From Aphodousia faecalis (lineage in GTDB: Bacteria; Pseudomonadota; Gammaproteobacteria; Burkholderiales; Burkholderiaceae_F), in contig DVGM01000002.1 in assembly GCA_018712705.1 (NCBI GenBank), forward strand, positions 1-39,828: DNA of 39,828 nt, written 5' to 3'. Below, one piece after another: positions 8,015 to 15,823 of the stretch. The notes below the pieces were generated by a model that ran no database searches, was not told the origin of the DNA, and saw nothing but the letters and a program-made list of their open reading frames with translations. How positions within the stretch are numbered: position 1 is the first letter of the stretch; the number at the start of each line of letters is the position of its first letter. A program made the translations under genes and the position numbers.

Positions 8015-11000
8015 TTATTTGCCGTCGCTTGGTTCTTCCGGCTTTTCCGGATGACTCAAGAAAGGTGAAGCACGTTCATCCTCATCGTCTTCATCTCGCC
8101 GTACCGGATTCTTAGAGACGAACCAAGTAAAGTAGACCGGCACAAAGATAATGGCGATAAATGTGGCAACCAACATTCCGCCTAACACACCGGTACCCAT
8201 GGATTGGCGAGCAGCCGCACCGGGACCGGTAGCCAAAGCCAGAGGCACCACACCAAGAATGAAAGCAAAAGAGGTCATCAAAATCGGACGCAACCGTAAA
8301 GAGGCTGCCTCAAGGGCAGCATCAAAGACACTCTTACCCTGCTCTAACTTCTGGGCGGCAAATTCCACAATCAAAATGGCATTCTTGGCCGATAGGCCCA
8401 CTAATACCAATAAACCGATTTGGAAGTAAATATCGTTCGAGAGTCCCCGGCAATAAGTTGCGAGCAACGCCCCCAACGCGGCAAATGGCACCGCGAGCAC
8501 AACGGCGATCGGCAACGACCAACGCTCATACTGAGCAGCCAAAATGAGAAACACCACAATAATGCCGAAAATGAAAGCTGTGGAAGCTGAAGCTCCTAAA
8601 CGCTTTTCCTGGAAGGCTTGACCGGTCCAACCGATAGCGTAACCTTCCGGGAGCATTTCATCTCCGATGCGTTCCACTTCCGCGATGGCTTCACCGGAAC
8701 TCACCCCGTGAACCGCCTCACCCATAAAGCGCGCGGCAAGATAGCCATTCATGCGCGACATGGTCTCAGCACCTGATGTTCTCTCCCAAGATACCAATGT
8801 AGACATCGGAATCATTTCACCGACGTTGTTTCTTACCCATGAGCGCCCCAAATCCTCAGGCTTCATACGGTAGTCGGTGTCCGCTTGCATAATTACGCGA
8901 TTAATTTTGCCGTTACGCGTGAAGTCATTGATATAGGTACTGCCCATAAAGGCTGAGAGCGTATCGTAGATGTCTGAAATAGATACGCCCATGGCCAAGG
9001 CCTTTGCTTCGTCAACATTGACCAATAACATGGGCGATTCGGCCATGGCCGTGTGACGAACACCGGTTAAAAGGGGCGAACGGCTCAACTCATCAATAAA
9101 GTTATCGGCCACTTGCTGCAACTGAACCGGTTCATCGCTTTCTCGAGATTGCAAAAATCCCGAGAAACCGCCCGAAGACCCCAGACCTCTGATTGGCGCC
9201 GGGGTTGAAGCCGTGGCTCTGCCCTCGGTAATGTCTTCGGCCATCTTCGTGAGAATTTGAACAACGTCATTGGCCGTATTCTTACGCTCATCCCAAAGCT
9301 TAAGCTTCAGCACAAAAGTGGCGGCGTTTTGTCGTGTGTCATTGGCAACCGTATCAAAGCCCGTCAAGGTCAAAACGGATTCCACCCCCTCAATTTGCCC
9401 CATTTTCTTTTGCAGTTCATCGGAAACTCGCTCGGTACGGGTTTGTGAAGCACCTTCCGGTAACGAAAGACTCAAACGAACAACCCCTTGGTCTTCTCTG
9501 GGCACAAAAGAGGTCGGTGTAATCTGAACCATCTGCCAGCAGGCCGCCATGACCGCTAAAAGCAACACGCCGCTTGCCACTCGATGATGAAGAGCCAAAC
9601 CCACCAGGCGTTGGAATAACTTCGTAAAGCGTCCCAAGCCCAAATTAAAGCGTTGGAAGAATTTCGCCGGATCTTTGGTTCGGGGTTTAAGCAAAATGGC
9701 ACAAAGCGCAGGTGTGAGCGTCAAGGCCACAAAGCCTGAAAGGGCGACGGAAATCGTGATCGTCACAGCAAACTGACGATAAAGTTCACCGGCCATGCCG
9801 CCCAAAAACGCAACCGGCACAAACACTGCCGAGAGCACTAACACAATAGCCACCAGGGCACCGGCCACTTCCTTCATAGCCCGTTTGGCAGCCACCCGCG
9901 CAGAGACCCCCTCAGAGACCATGATGCGCTCGACGTTTTCAAGCACCACAATGGCATCGTCGACCACAATACCAATGGCTAGCGTCATGGCAAAAAGCGT
10001 GAGCGTATTGAGCGAAAAATCAAACGCCCACAATCCCACCATCGTCCCAATCAAAGAGACCGGGACCGCGATCATCGGAATGAGGGTTGCGCGCCAGCTT
10101 TGCAAGAAAAGGTAAACGACAAGGAGTACCAAAAGACCGGCTTCAATCAATGTCTTCGCCACCTCGTGCAATGAGGCGGACACAAAGATCGTCGTATCGT
10201 CGGTGATGGTGTGGGTAATGCGGCCTTTTGGATAGTGCTGAGCCAGTTCTGCCACGCGCTCTTTCACAAGCTCAGTCGTACTCATGGCGTTGGCACCCGT
10301 TTGCAGGTACACAGCCACAGTAATAGCCGGCGCACTGTTTAAAAGGTTGTAGGAATCGTAGCTGCGTTTACCGACTTCAACCCGAGCGATATCCTTTAAG
10401 CGAATAATGCCATCGGGACCATCGGAGCGAATCGTAATGTTTCCGAATTCCTCTTCAGTTAAAAGCTGACCTTCGGTGGTCACCGTGTAAAAAAGCTGCT
10501 GATCGGGAGCCGTCGGCGCTGCGCCCACGCGGCCTGCCGCATACTGCTGGTTTTGAATATCAACGGCATTTTCAACGTCACCCACCGTCACACCCAACAG
10601 AGCCATTTTGTCGGGATTGAGCCAAATACGCATGGCCCCTTGAACGTTACCGAAGATACTTACGTCGCCCACGCCCGGAATACGCTTTAAATCATCGACA
10701 ATGTTAAGCGTCGCATAGTCGGCCATTTGCGTTGGATTCATCGACCCGTCGGGCGATGTTAACGCCATCATCAAAAGGGTTTCTTCGGAGCGCTTTCTCA
10801 CCGTCACGCCGTTTTGACGAACCGTCTCGGGCAGCCGTCTTTCGGCTGTACGCACACGGTTATTGATTTCAAGCATGGCGTCATTCGGATCGATTCCGAC
10901 TTCAAACGTACAGGAAATGCGTACATCACCGTTAGAGCGCAAGGAAGTGGTGTAATACTGCAGCCCCTCAATACCTGAGAGCTGATCTTCGATCGGAGCG

Positions 11001-11188
11001 GCAATGGTGCGAGCAAGCGTCTGAGCGTCAGCCCCTTCGTAGCTTGTTGAAATGGATACACTTGGAGGAGAAATGTCCGGATATTGAGACAGAGGTAAAA
11101 TGCGCGCGCAGACCAAGCCCGCGAGCACAATCAATATGGACATCACGGATGCAAAAATCGGACGGCGGATACAAAATTGCGACAGCAT
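8015..11188 (-). CDS. RND multidrug efflux transporter, HAE1 family (AcrB/MexB-like)
   Basis: A 1057-residue inner-membrane proton/drug antiporter of the usual family length. The N-terminus reads FCIRRPIFASVMSILIVLAG, followed by the LPLSQYPDISPP segment typical of AcrB relatives. The proton-relay pair in TM4 is present (VVDDAIVVLENVERI, Asp410-Asp411), and GLSAKNAILIVEF carries the conserved TM10 lysine. The two large periplasmic porter loops are complete. A strong GGAGGA lies upstream of ATG 11188. It follows its adaptor gene by 12 bases, forming an adaptor-pump operon. No TolC-type outer-membrane gene and no TetR repressor are adjacent, so the channel must be encoded elsewhere. The tail after residue 1030 is rich in Asp, Glu and Pro. 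Substrates cannot be read from the sequence. Confidence 0.95.
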   Translation of the reverse strand: MLSQFCIRRPIFASVMSILIVLAGLVCARILPLSQYPDISPPSVSISTSYEGADAQTLARTIAAPIEDQLSGIEGLQYYTTSLRSNGDVRISCTFEVGIDPNDAMLEINNRVRTAERRLPETVRQNGVTVRKRSEETLLMMALTSPDGSMNPTQMADYATLNIVDDLKRIPGVGDVSIFGNVQGAMRIWLNPDKMALLGVTVGDVENAVDIQNQQYAAGRVGAAPTAPDQQLFYTVTTEGQLLTEEEFGNITIRSDGPDGIIRLKDIARVEVGKRSYDSYNLLNSAPAITVAVYLQTGANAMSTTELVKERVAELAQHYPKGRITHTITDDTTIFVSASLHEVAKTLIEAGLLVLLVVYLFLQSWRATLIPMIAVPVSLIGTMVGLWAFDFSLNTLTLFAMTLAIGIVVDDAIVVLENVERIMVSEGVSARVAAKRAMKEVAGALVAIVLVLSAVFVPVAFLGGMAGELYRQFAVTITISVALSGFVALTLTPALCAILLKPRTKDPAKFFQRFNLGLGRFTKLFQRLVGLALHHRVASGVLLLAVMAACWQMVQITPTSFVPREDQGVVRLSLSLPEGASQTRTERVSDELQKKMGQIEGVESVLTLTGFDTVANDTRQNAATFVLKLKLWDERKNTANDVVQILTKMAEDITEGRATASTPAPIRGLGSSGGFSGFLQSRESDEPVQLQQVADNFIDELSRSPLLTGVRHTAMAESPMLLVNVDEAKALAMGVSISDIYDTLSAFMGSTYINDFTRNGKINRVIMQADTDYRMKPEDLGRSWVRNNVGEMIPMSTLVSWERTSGAETMSRMNGYLAARFMGEAVHGVSSGEAIAEVERIGDEMLPEGYAIGWTGQAFQEKRLGASASTAFIFGIIVVFLILAAQYERWSLPIAVVLAVPFAALGALLATYCRGLSNDIYFQIGLLVLVGLSAKNAILIVEFAAQKLEQGKSVFDAALEAASLRLRPILMTSFAFILGVVPLALATGPGAAARQSMGTGVLGGMLVATFIAIIFVPVYFTWFVSKNPVRRDEDDEDERASPFLSHPEKPEEPSDGK

Positions 11189-11200
11189 CTCGTCCTCCGG

Positions 11201-12316
11201 CTACTGCTTGGTGTCCCCAATGGCGGCGTTCTGAGACTCGGAAGCGTTTTTCTCCTTCACTTTGATTCCTTCTCTGAGCCGCAGAATCTGATTGGTAATC
11301 ACTTTATCGCCCGGCTTTAAGCCACCAGTGACAATCCAGTCTTTGCCTTCCCAGTTTCCAAGCAAAACACCCCGCTCGCGCGCCACACCTTCTTCCATCA
11401 CGTAGACCGAATAAGTGCCGTCGGATTTCTGACGCACAATACCCTGCGGCACAAGATAGGCATTTTGATACTCACCCATCATAAGCCGAACCTGAACATA
11501 CTGGCCGGGAAGGAATTTATCCGTGGGAGGCAGAACCGCACGCAGTCTCAGCGTGCCGCGATTTGCATCGACTTGTTGACTGATGAAATCCAACTTAGCC
11601 GGTAAAAATTCTTTGGAGTCGGGCAAAAAGACTCGAACCAGATTATCTTTGGTCAGTGTTGCTCCGGCAAGCGACTTATCACCGATAGCAAACGAAACGC
11701 GTAGCGTATCGGGTTGTGTGATAGACGTTAAAAGTGTTGTACCGGCTGAAATCAATGAACCGATATTGACTTCACTTTTACCGGCAATGCCGTCAACCGG
11801 CGCGGGAACCATTGCATGGGAAAGATCAATTTCCGCATTCTGCTCCTGAGCCTGGGCTAAGGCTAAGGCGCTTTTAGCCACCGCGAGTGCACTTTGCGCA
11901 TCGTCATACTCCTGACGACTCACGGCATTGACCTTAATGAGCTCCGAGGCCCGCTTGGCATCCCGGCGAGCCTTCGTCAATTCCGTTTTTGCTTGTTGTG
12001 TTTGAGCCCGGGCTTGTCTTAATTGAGCCTCATAGGGATCTTTTTCAATTTCAAAAAGTGTCTGCCCGGCCTTGACTTGCTCACCTTCTTTAAAGTTGAG
12101 CTTACGCAAAACGCCGGAAACCTGAGCTCGCACTTCAACCTCTTCAGCGCCCTCCGTTTGTCCGAAAGTGTCCAGCCAACGAAACGCCGTTGTGGGCGTT
12201 GCCGTCATAGTGGCCACTTCAATGGGAGCGCGTTCAACCGAAGCTTTTTTATCACCGCATCCGACAAGCAACCCGGCAGCAACAACAGAAATAACAAAAA
12301 CGGTCTTTAACTGCAT
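11201..12316 (-). CDS. RND efflux periplasmic adaptor lipoprotein (AcrA/MexA-like)
   Basis: A 371-residue membrane fusion protein linking the RND pump to an outer-membrane channel. Residues 1-20 form a lipoprotein signal with lipobox LVGC (Cys20). A lipoyl half (VEVRAQVSGVLRKLNFKEGEQVKAG), a coiled-coil hairpin rich in Ala, Gln, Lys and Glu (about residues 95-165) and the second lipoyl half (VPAPVDGIAGKSEVNIGSLI) follow, then the beta-barrel and membrane-proximal domains. ATG 12316 is chosen over TTG 12334 because the signal peptide begins there. A promoter with good spacing is seen upstream, and the pump gene begins 12 bases after the stop. Confidence 0.92.
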   Translation of the reverse strand: MQLKTVFVISVVAAGLLVGCGDKKASVERAPIEVATMTATPTTAFRWLDTFGQTEGAEEVEVRAQVSGVLRKLNFKEGEQVKAGQTLFEIEKDPYEAQLRQARAQTQQAKTELTKARRDAKRASELIKVNAVSRQEYDDAQSALAVAKSALALAQAQEQNAEIDLSHAMVPAPVDGIAGKSEVNIGSLISAGTTLLTSITQPDTLRVSFAIGDKSLAGATLTKDNLVRVFLPDSKEFLPAKLDFISQQVDANRGTLRLRAVLPPTDKFLPGQYVQVRLMMGEYQNAYLVPQGIVRQKSDGTYSVYVMEEGVARERGVLLGNWEGKDWIVTGGLKPGDKVITNQILRLREGIKVKEKNASESQNAAIGDTKQ

Positions 12317-12336
12317 TATTCGTAGAACTCTCAATG

Positions 12337-12365
12337 ATTTAACAGATTAATGTTACCGAATGCAA
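12337..12365 (-). promoter_or_regulatory. Likely sigma70 promoter of the efflux operon
   Basis: On the minus strand TTGCAT (12365-12360), a 17-bp spacer and TTAAAT (12342-12337) lie 20 bases upstream of the adaptor ATG. Spacing is ideal and the boxes match four of six consensus bases each. No experimental support. Confidence 0.5.
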
Positions 12366-12377
12366 CCAGAAAGCACA

Positions 12378-12398
12378 TTAGGGCCACTACGGCCCTAA
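12378..12398 (-). terminator. Palindromic hairpin between dnaQ and the efflux operon
   Basis: TTAGGGCC at 12378-12385 pairs with GGCCCTAA at 12391-12398 around a 5-nt loop. It is 38 bases past the dnaQ stop and 12 bases upstream of the -35 box of the efflux promoter. It lacks a clean T-tract on the minus strand. It may therefore be the dnaQ terminator or an operator for the pump operon; the sequence alone does not decide. Confidence 0.5.
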
Positions 12399-12436
12399 CG
12401 TGAAATTTTGTAACACTCTAATAGATATGTCGGAAG

Positions 12437-13150
12437 TTAAGCAACGGGCGTCTCTTCGGTCTTCCAAACCAAGTTGCCTTTACTTTCTTTCTCAATCGCT
12501 TTAAGTGTTTCTTCGTGAAGAGCTTCTTCCTGCGCGCTGGCTTTGACAACCCGAAGCTTAGTCACTTCCGGCATCGGCGGAAGACTTTTCATATCCACTG
12601 ACGTGATATCGAGCGACTCCTGACCTCGAGTCATGGCCAAGTACACTTGAGCCAACAACTTCGCGTCAATTAAAGCGCCGTGCAACGTGCGATCCGTGTT
12701 GTTGATGCCATAGGCCGAACACAGGGCATCCAAACTCACGCGCTGCCCCGGGCGAAGCGACTTGGCTAATGGCAAAGTGTCGAGCACGCTTTCACAGTAA
12801 TCGGTCACCGGGCCCTTACCCAGACGTTCCAATTCCATATTGAGATAAGCCACGTCAAAAGCCGCGTTGTGAATGATCAGCTGACTGCCTTTAATGAAAG
12901 CGAGAAAATCGTCCACAATATCGACAAAAAGCGGTTTACCCTTTAACTTGTCCCACGTATAGCCGTGAACCTTTGCCGCTCCTTCCTCAACTTCACGTTC
13001 CGGATTAATGAGTTTATAGAACGTGCGCTTTGTGATTGAGCGCCCTACAATCTCCACGCACCCAATGGAAATCAAACGGTTTCCCGCTTCAATTTCCATA
13101 CCGGTCGTTTCGGTATCCAACGCGACCTGGCGGCTGTAAGTTTTTGCCAT
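12437..13150 (-). CDS. dnaQ: DNA polymerase III epsilon subunit (3'-5' proofreading exonuclease)
   Basis: A 237-residue DEDDh exonuclease that proofreads within the replicative polymerase core. Exo I is seen in ALDTETTG (Asp12, Glu14), Exo II in HNAAFDVAYLN, and Exo III-epsilon in TLHGALIDAKLLAQVY with the catalytic His and Asp. After about residue 180 comes a Ser/Glu-rich tail, consistent with the segment that binds the alpha subunit. AGGATAG lies upstream of ATG 13150, and the start is 14 bases after rnhA. Pairing of dnaQ with rnhA is common in proteobacteria (divergent in E. coli, co-directional here). Length and motifs are normal. Confidence 0.96.
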   Translation of the reverse strand: MAKTYSRQVALDTETTGMEIEAGNRLISIGCVEIVGRSITKRTFYKLINPEREVEEGAAKVHGYTWDKLKGKPLFVDIVDDFLAFIKGSQLIIHNAAFDVAYLNMELERLGKGPVTDYCESVLDTLPLAKSLRPGQRVSLDALCSAYGINNTDRTLHGALIDAKLLAQVYLAMTRGQESLDITSVDMKSLPPMPEVTKLRVVKASAQEEALHEETLKAIEKESKGNLVWKTEETPVA

Positions 13151-13164
13151 TTGTTTTCTATCCT

Positions 13165-13608
13165 TTACGCTTTTTTAGGTACACCGCGATTGGCGAGTTC
13201 ATCGGCTTTTTCATTGCCGGGTTCTCCCGCATGTCCCTTAACCCATTTCCATTCAATATCGTGGGCGCTCACTAATTGATCAAGCTTTTGCCACAAATCA
13301 ATATTTTTCACCGGCTTACCGGCCGCCGTTTTCCAACCACGCTTTTTCCATTGGGGCATCCACTCTAAAATTCCGTTTTTCACGTATTGGCTATCCAGAC
13401 TCACCACCATGGGCACAGGACGCTTAATGGCCGAAAGAGCTTCAATAACCGCCGTCAATTCCATTTGATTGTTGGTTGTCTCAACTTCTCCGCCGCAAAG
13501 TTCCAACGCTTTTTCTCCCCATACGAGGTAGGCTCCCCAACCACCGGGGCCAGGGTTGCCTTTACAAGCGCCGTCTGTCCAAATTTGTAATTTTCGATTT
13601 TTATTCAT
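13165..13608 (-). CDS. rnhA: Ribonuclease HI
   Basis: A 147-residue enzyme that cuts the RNA strand of RNA-DNA hybrids. The four catalytic carboxylates are visible: Asp12 in WTDGACKGNPGPGGWGA, Glu in NNQMELTA, Asp in SLDSQYVKNG and Asp in GNEKADELA, along with the helper His in VKGHAG. ATG 13608 is preferred over GTG 13617 because the family normally begins just before the first beta strand. Neither start has a good ribosome site. The gene begins eleven bases from the edge of a 36-bp perfect palindrome, so its leader has been changed by whatever brought that element. Confidence 0.96.
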   Translation of the reverse strand: MNKNRKLQIWTDGACKGNPGPGGWGAYLVWGEKALELCGGEVETTNNQMELTAVIEALSAIKRPVPMVVSLDSQYVKNGILEWMPQWKKRGWKTAAGKPVKNIDLWQKLDQLVSAHDIEWKWVKGHAGEPGNEKADELANRGVPKKA

Positions 13609-13618
13609 TTTTAGCACT

Positions 13619-13654
13619 TTGATTTATTTGCGTAAATTTACGCAAATAAATCAA
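13619..13654. repeat. 36-bp perfect palindrome, left boundary of the DUF4143 ATPase gene
   Basis: The 18-base left half (from TTGATTTATTTGCGTAAA at 13619) is followed directly by its exact reverse complement, with no spacer and no mismatch. It fills the space between the ATPase stop codon (13658) and the rnhA leader. It shares 29 of 36 positions with the palindrome at 14920-14955, and six of the seven differences form three compensatory pairs. Its centre (TAAATT) resembles a -10 box. No T-tract follows on either side, so it does not look like an ordinary terminator. Confidence 0.95.
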
Positions 13655-13657
13655 TCT

Positions 13658-14908
13658 CTATTCTAAAAGAGCTTCAGGATTCAACAAAAACTTTTTTAAA
13701 TTGATGTACAGAATACCGTCCTCATCATAGCCTTGTTCAAGTCCGTCCTTGATGATGATAATTTTTCTAAACGCATCCTTAATAGCCAATAACGAAGCCT
13801 TTTCCTGGTCACGTTTGCGCTGATCGGGCAAACTCAATGCCGATTGGATGTAACACCGACGATTGCCCAAATTCGCAACGAAATCAACCTCAAGCTGATG
13901 ACTTAAGTTCCTCCCTTCGAGCATTTGTCTTTTATTTACTGAACCAACATCCACAGAATATCCCCACATTCTCAGCTCGTTATAGATGATGTTTTCCATC
14001 AAATGCGTTTCTTCCATTTGTCGGAAATTCAACCGAGCATTTCTAAGGCCAACATCCTCAAAGTACAACTTCCTCGGCGAGCCAATATACCTTCTGCCCT
14101 TGACATCAAAACGCTGAGCCTCGCTAATCAAAAAAGCCTCTTTAAGGCAGTTAATATAAGAACGAACCGTGTTCGGGCTAATCGATGATTTAAGTTTGCT
14201 TTTAAAAGTGTCCGCTATTTTTGTAGGATTGGTGAGCGATCCTATAGATGAAGCCACGATGTTAACCACATCCTCTATTTCCTGAGTCTTTAAAATTCTA
14301 TTGCGTTCAATAATGTCTTTAATATAAGTTTCTTCAAAAAGCCGCTTGAGAAATCCCGATTTTTGTTCATATTCAGACATCAAAACGACTTGAGGCAATC
14401 CTCCATAAGTCGCGTATTCCAACCAAGCATCAGCGGACTCACCACGGTAAACCTGCATAAACTCAGAAAATGAGAGTGGGAAAATATGAACTTCGTCTCC
14501 CCTCCCCCTAAATTCCGTTAAAACATCGGTAGATAGAAATTTTGAATTGCTTCCTGTCACGTATAAATCAACGTTTTTTCTATACAAGAATGAATTCAAA
14601 ACTTCCGAGAAATGATCCAACATCTGAACTTCATCAAGCAGAATGTAATACCGACCATCATCAACAATTTGAGCATTCATAAAAGCAAGCAATTCTTCCG
14701 GATCTCGGTAACGACGATTTTCAAAACGATCCAGTTGAAGACCTAAAATATGATCGGCACTAACACCATGATCTAAAAGGTATTGTCTAAAAATTTCAAA
14801 AAGCAAAAATGACTTTCCGCTCCGACGAATACCGGTGATGACTTTCACCATGCCGTTATGCATTCGAGAAACCAAACGCTGAAGATAAAGATTACGATTA
14901 ATGAGCAT
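13658..14908 (-). CDS. AAA ATPase with DUF4143 C-terminal domain
   Basis: A 416-residue protein of the AAA_14 plus DUF4143 architecture. Walker A is TGIRRSGKS (residues 25-33) and Walker B YYILLDEVQ (Asp92-Glu93); YVTGSNSKF gives sensor 1. A winged-helix-like middle (residues about 205-275) precedes the DUF4143 part, a PD-(D/E)XK nuclease-like fold. Its metal site looks broken: Asp342 in LEVDF is followed by Gln355-Ser-Ala357 where Glu-x-Lys would be expected. Cellular role of the family is unknown. ATG 14908 is chosen over GTG 14932, which lies inside the upstream palindrome. The gene separates the methyltransferase from rnhA-dnaQ and looks AT-richer than its neighbours, suggesting insertion. 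Confidence 0.85.
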   Translation of the reverse strand: MLINRNLYLQRLVSRMHNGMVKVITGIRRSGKSFLLFEIFRQYLLDHGVSADHILGLQLDRFENRRYRDPEELLAFMNAQIVDDGRYYILLDEVQMLDHFSEVLNSFLYRKNVDLYVTGSNSKFLSTDVLTEFRGRGDEVHIFPLSFSEFMQVYRGESADAWLEYATYGGLPQVVLMSEYEQKSGFLKRLFEETYIKDIIERNRILKTQEIEDVVNIVASSIGSLTNPTKIADTFKSKLKSSISPNTVRSYINCLKEAFLISEAQRFDVKGRRYIGSPRKLYFEDVGLRNARLNFRQMEETHLMENIIYNELRMWGYSVDVGSVNKRQMLEGRNLSHQLEVDFVANLGNRRCYIQSALSLPDQRKRDQEKASLLAIKDAFRKIIIIKDGLEQGYDEDGILYINLKKFLLNPEALLE

Positions 14909-14918
14909 GATTACATAG

Positions 14919-14956
14919 ATTGATTTTTTCACGTAATTTTACGTGAAAAAATCAAT
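14919..14956. repeat. 38-bp palindrome upstream of the DUF4143 ATPase gene
   Basis: Two 18-base arms (left arm ATTGATTTTTTCACGTAA) are perfect reverse complements around the dinucleotide TT. It ends eleven bases before the ATPase ATG and begins four bases after the methyltransferase stop, so it occupies the promoter position. On the minus strand the centre reads TAAAAT with TTAATG 17 bases before it, a possible weak promoter overlapped by the dyad. It is the sister of the palindrome at 13619-13654. Confidence 0.95.
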
Positions 14957-14960
14957 GGCA

Positions 14961-15701
14961 TTAAAAATTTTTGGTCTGGTTTCGCGTTGCGATGGTTTGA
15001 CCAGCCCAATTCTTTTTCAAAAGACCACCTTCCGGGATCAATTTTCCAATCAAACCGGGTTTCTCGACTTTTTTCACACAACTTAACATGAAGGCATTGG
15101 CTAGCGCAGGCCACCAACGATCTCCAGCTTTCTCACACCACCCCCACCGTGCCAAATGCTGAGGATTGTCACTTAACGATGGGCAATAAACACCAAAACG
15201 GCCTCGATCCACAACGCCGTAGCGCTCACAAAATGATTTAACCTGGGTAACGCTTAAAGGAGAAAACGATGTCTCGGTCGGACACTCAAAAAGTTTTCCT
15301 TTCTTTCTCACCCACCAGGGGCCCCATGGATTTATGCAAAGCACAATCAATCGGCCTTCCGGCGCAAGCACGCGGAAAACTTCGCTAAAAAATTGCGAGG
15401 GATTTTTAGACCACTCCAACGCGTGAACGCTAACCACTAAGTCAAAAGTGGACTCTCTAAAAGGCAACGAGTCAAAATCCAAACGAACATTGGCACAGGC
15501 TTGCGAAGTTTGCATAAAGTTTCTCGCTCCTAAAAGCCTGCTGTCATGGGAAGCATTTCTCAATAAGCTGCCGTAGGGTGCCCCGAGCTGCAGTGCCGTC
15601 TCACCCGCGCACTCTGCCAAAAGAGCATCCATCTGGGCTAATTCCCAGCGCCTGAGTAACATACCGGCAGAAGTGGAGAAAAATTCAGCAAAAGACGACA
15701 T
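14961..15701 (-). CDS. SAM-dependent methyltransferase (YafS-like, class I)
   Basis: A 246-residue protein with a Methyltransf_11-type core. The post-II acidic/aromatic block is clear in FDLVVSVHALEW (residues about 92-103), followed by the helix FFSEVFRVLAPEGRLIVLCINP, the usual motif III region. The glycine-rich motif I is weak; LQLGAPYGSLLRNAS near residue 37 is in its place. E. coli has a methyltransferase gene (yafS) next to rnhA-dnaQ, so the neighbourhood supports orthology. Substrate is unknown. Only weak ribosome-site sequence is seen upstream of ATG 15701. The stop lies five bases from the 14919-14956 palindrome. Confidence 0.8.
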   Translation of the reverse strand: MSSFAEFFSTSAGMLLRRWELAQMDALLAECAGETALQLGAPYGSLLRNASHDSRLLGARNFMQTSQACANVRLDFDSLPFRESTFDLVVSVHALEWSKNPSQFFSEVFRVLAPEGRLIVLCINPWGPWWVRKKGKLFECPTETSFSPLSVTQVKSFCERYGVVDRGRFGVYCPSLSDNPQHLARWGWCEKAGDRWWPALANAFMLSCVKKVEKPGLIGKLIPEGGLLKKNWAGQTIATRNQTKNF

Positions 15702-15767
15702 CGCTTATAAGCTCGTTAATCACACAAAGAATTAAAACACAAAGTTTCGAGCATTAACAGTCCATAA

Positions 15768-15797
15768 TTGAAAAACTTCGTTTTCAAATGGGATAAA
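15768..15797 (+). promoter_or_regulatory. Possible sigma70 promoter of the tricarboxylate transporter operon
   Basis: TTGAAA (15768-15773), an 18-bp spacer and GATAAA (15792-15797) lie 26 bases before the receptor ATG. The decamer AAACTTCGTT occurs at 15773-15782 and again at 15795-15804, 22 bases apart, bracketing the core promoter, which could mark a regulator site. Confidence 0.45.
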
Positions 15798-15823
15798 CTT
15801 CGTTAATTAAATCCTTTTTAAAG

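Noticed and set aside
9795..10115. 106-residue open frame opposite the RND gene
   Set aside because: Ala/Thr/Ser-rich shadow of a strongly conserved transporter region; no independent signal.
13658..14908. Toxin-antitoxin or known defence system for the DUF4143 ATPase
   Set aside because: No partner gene is adjacent and the role of the family is not established; calling it defence would be a guess.
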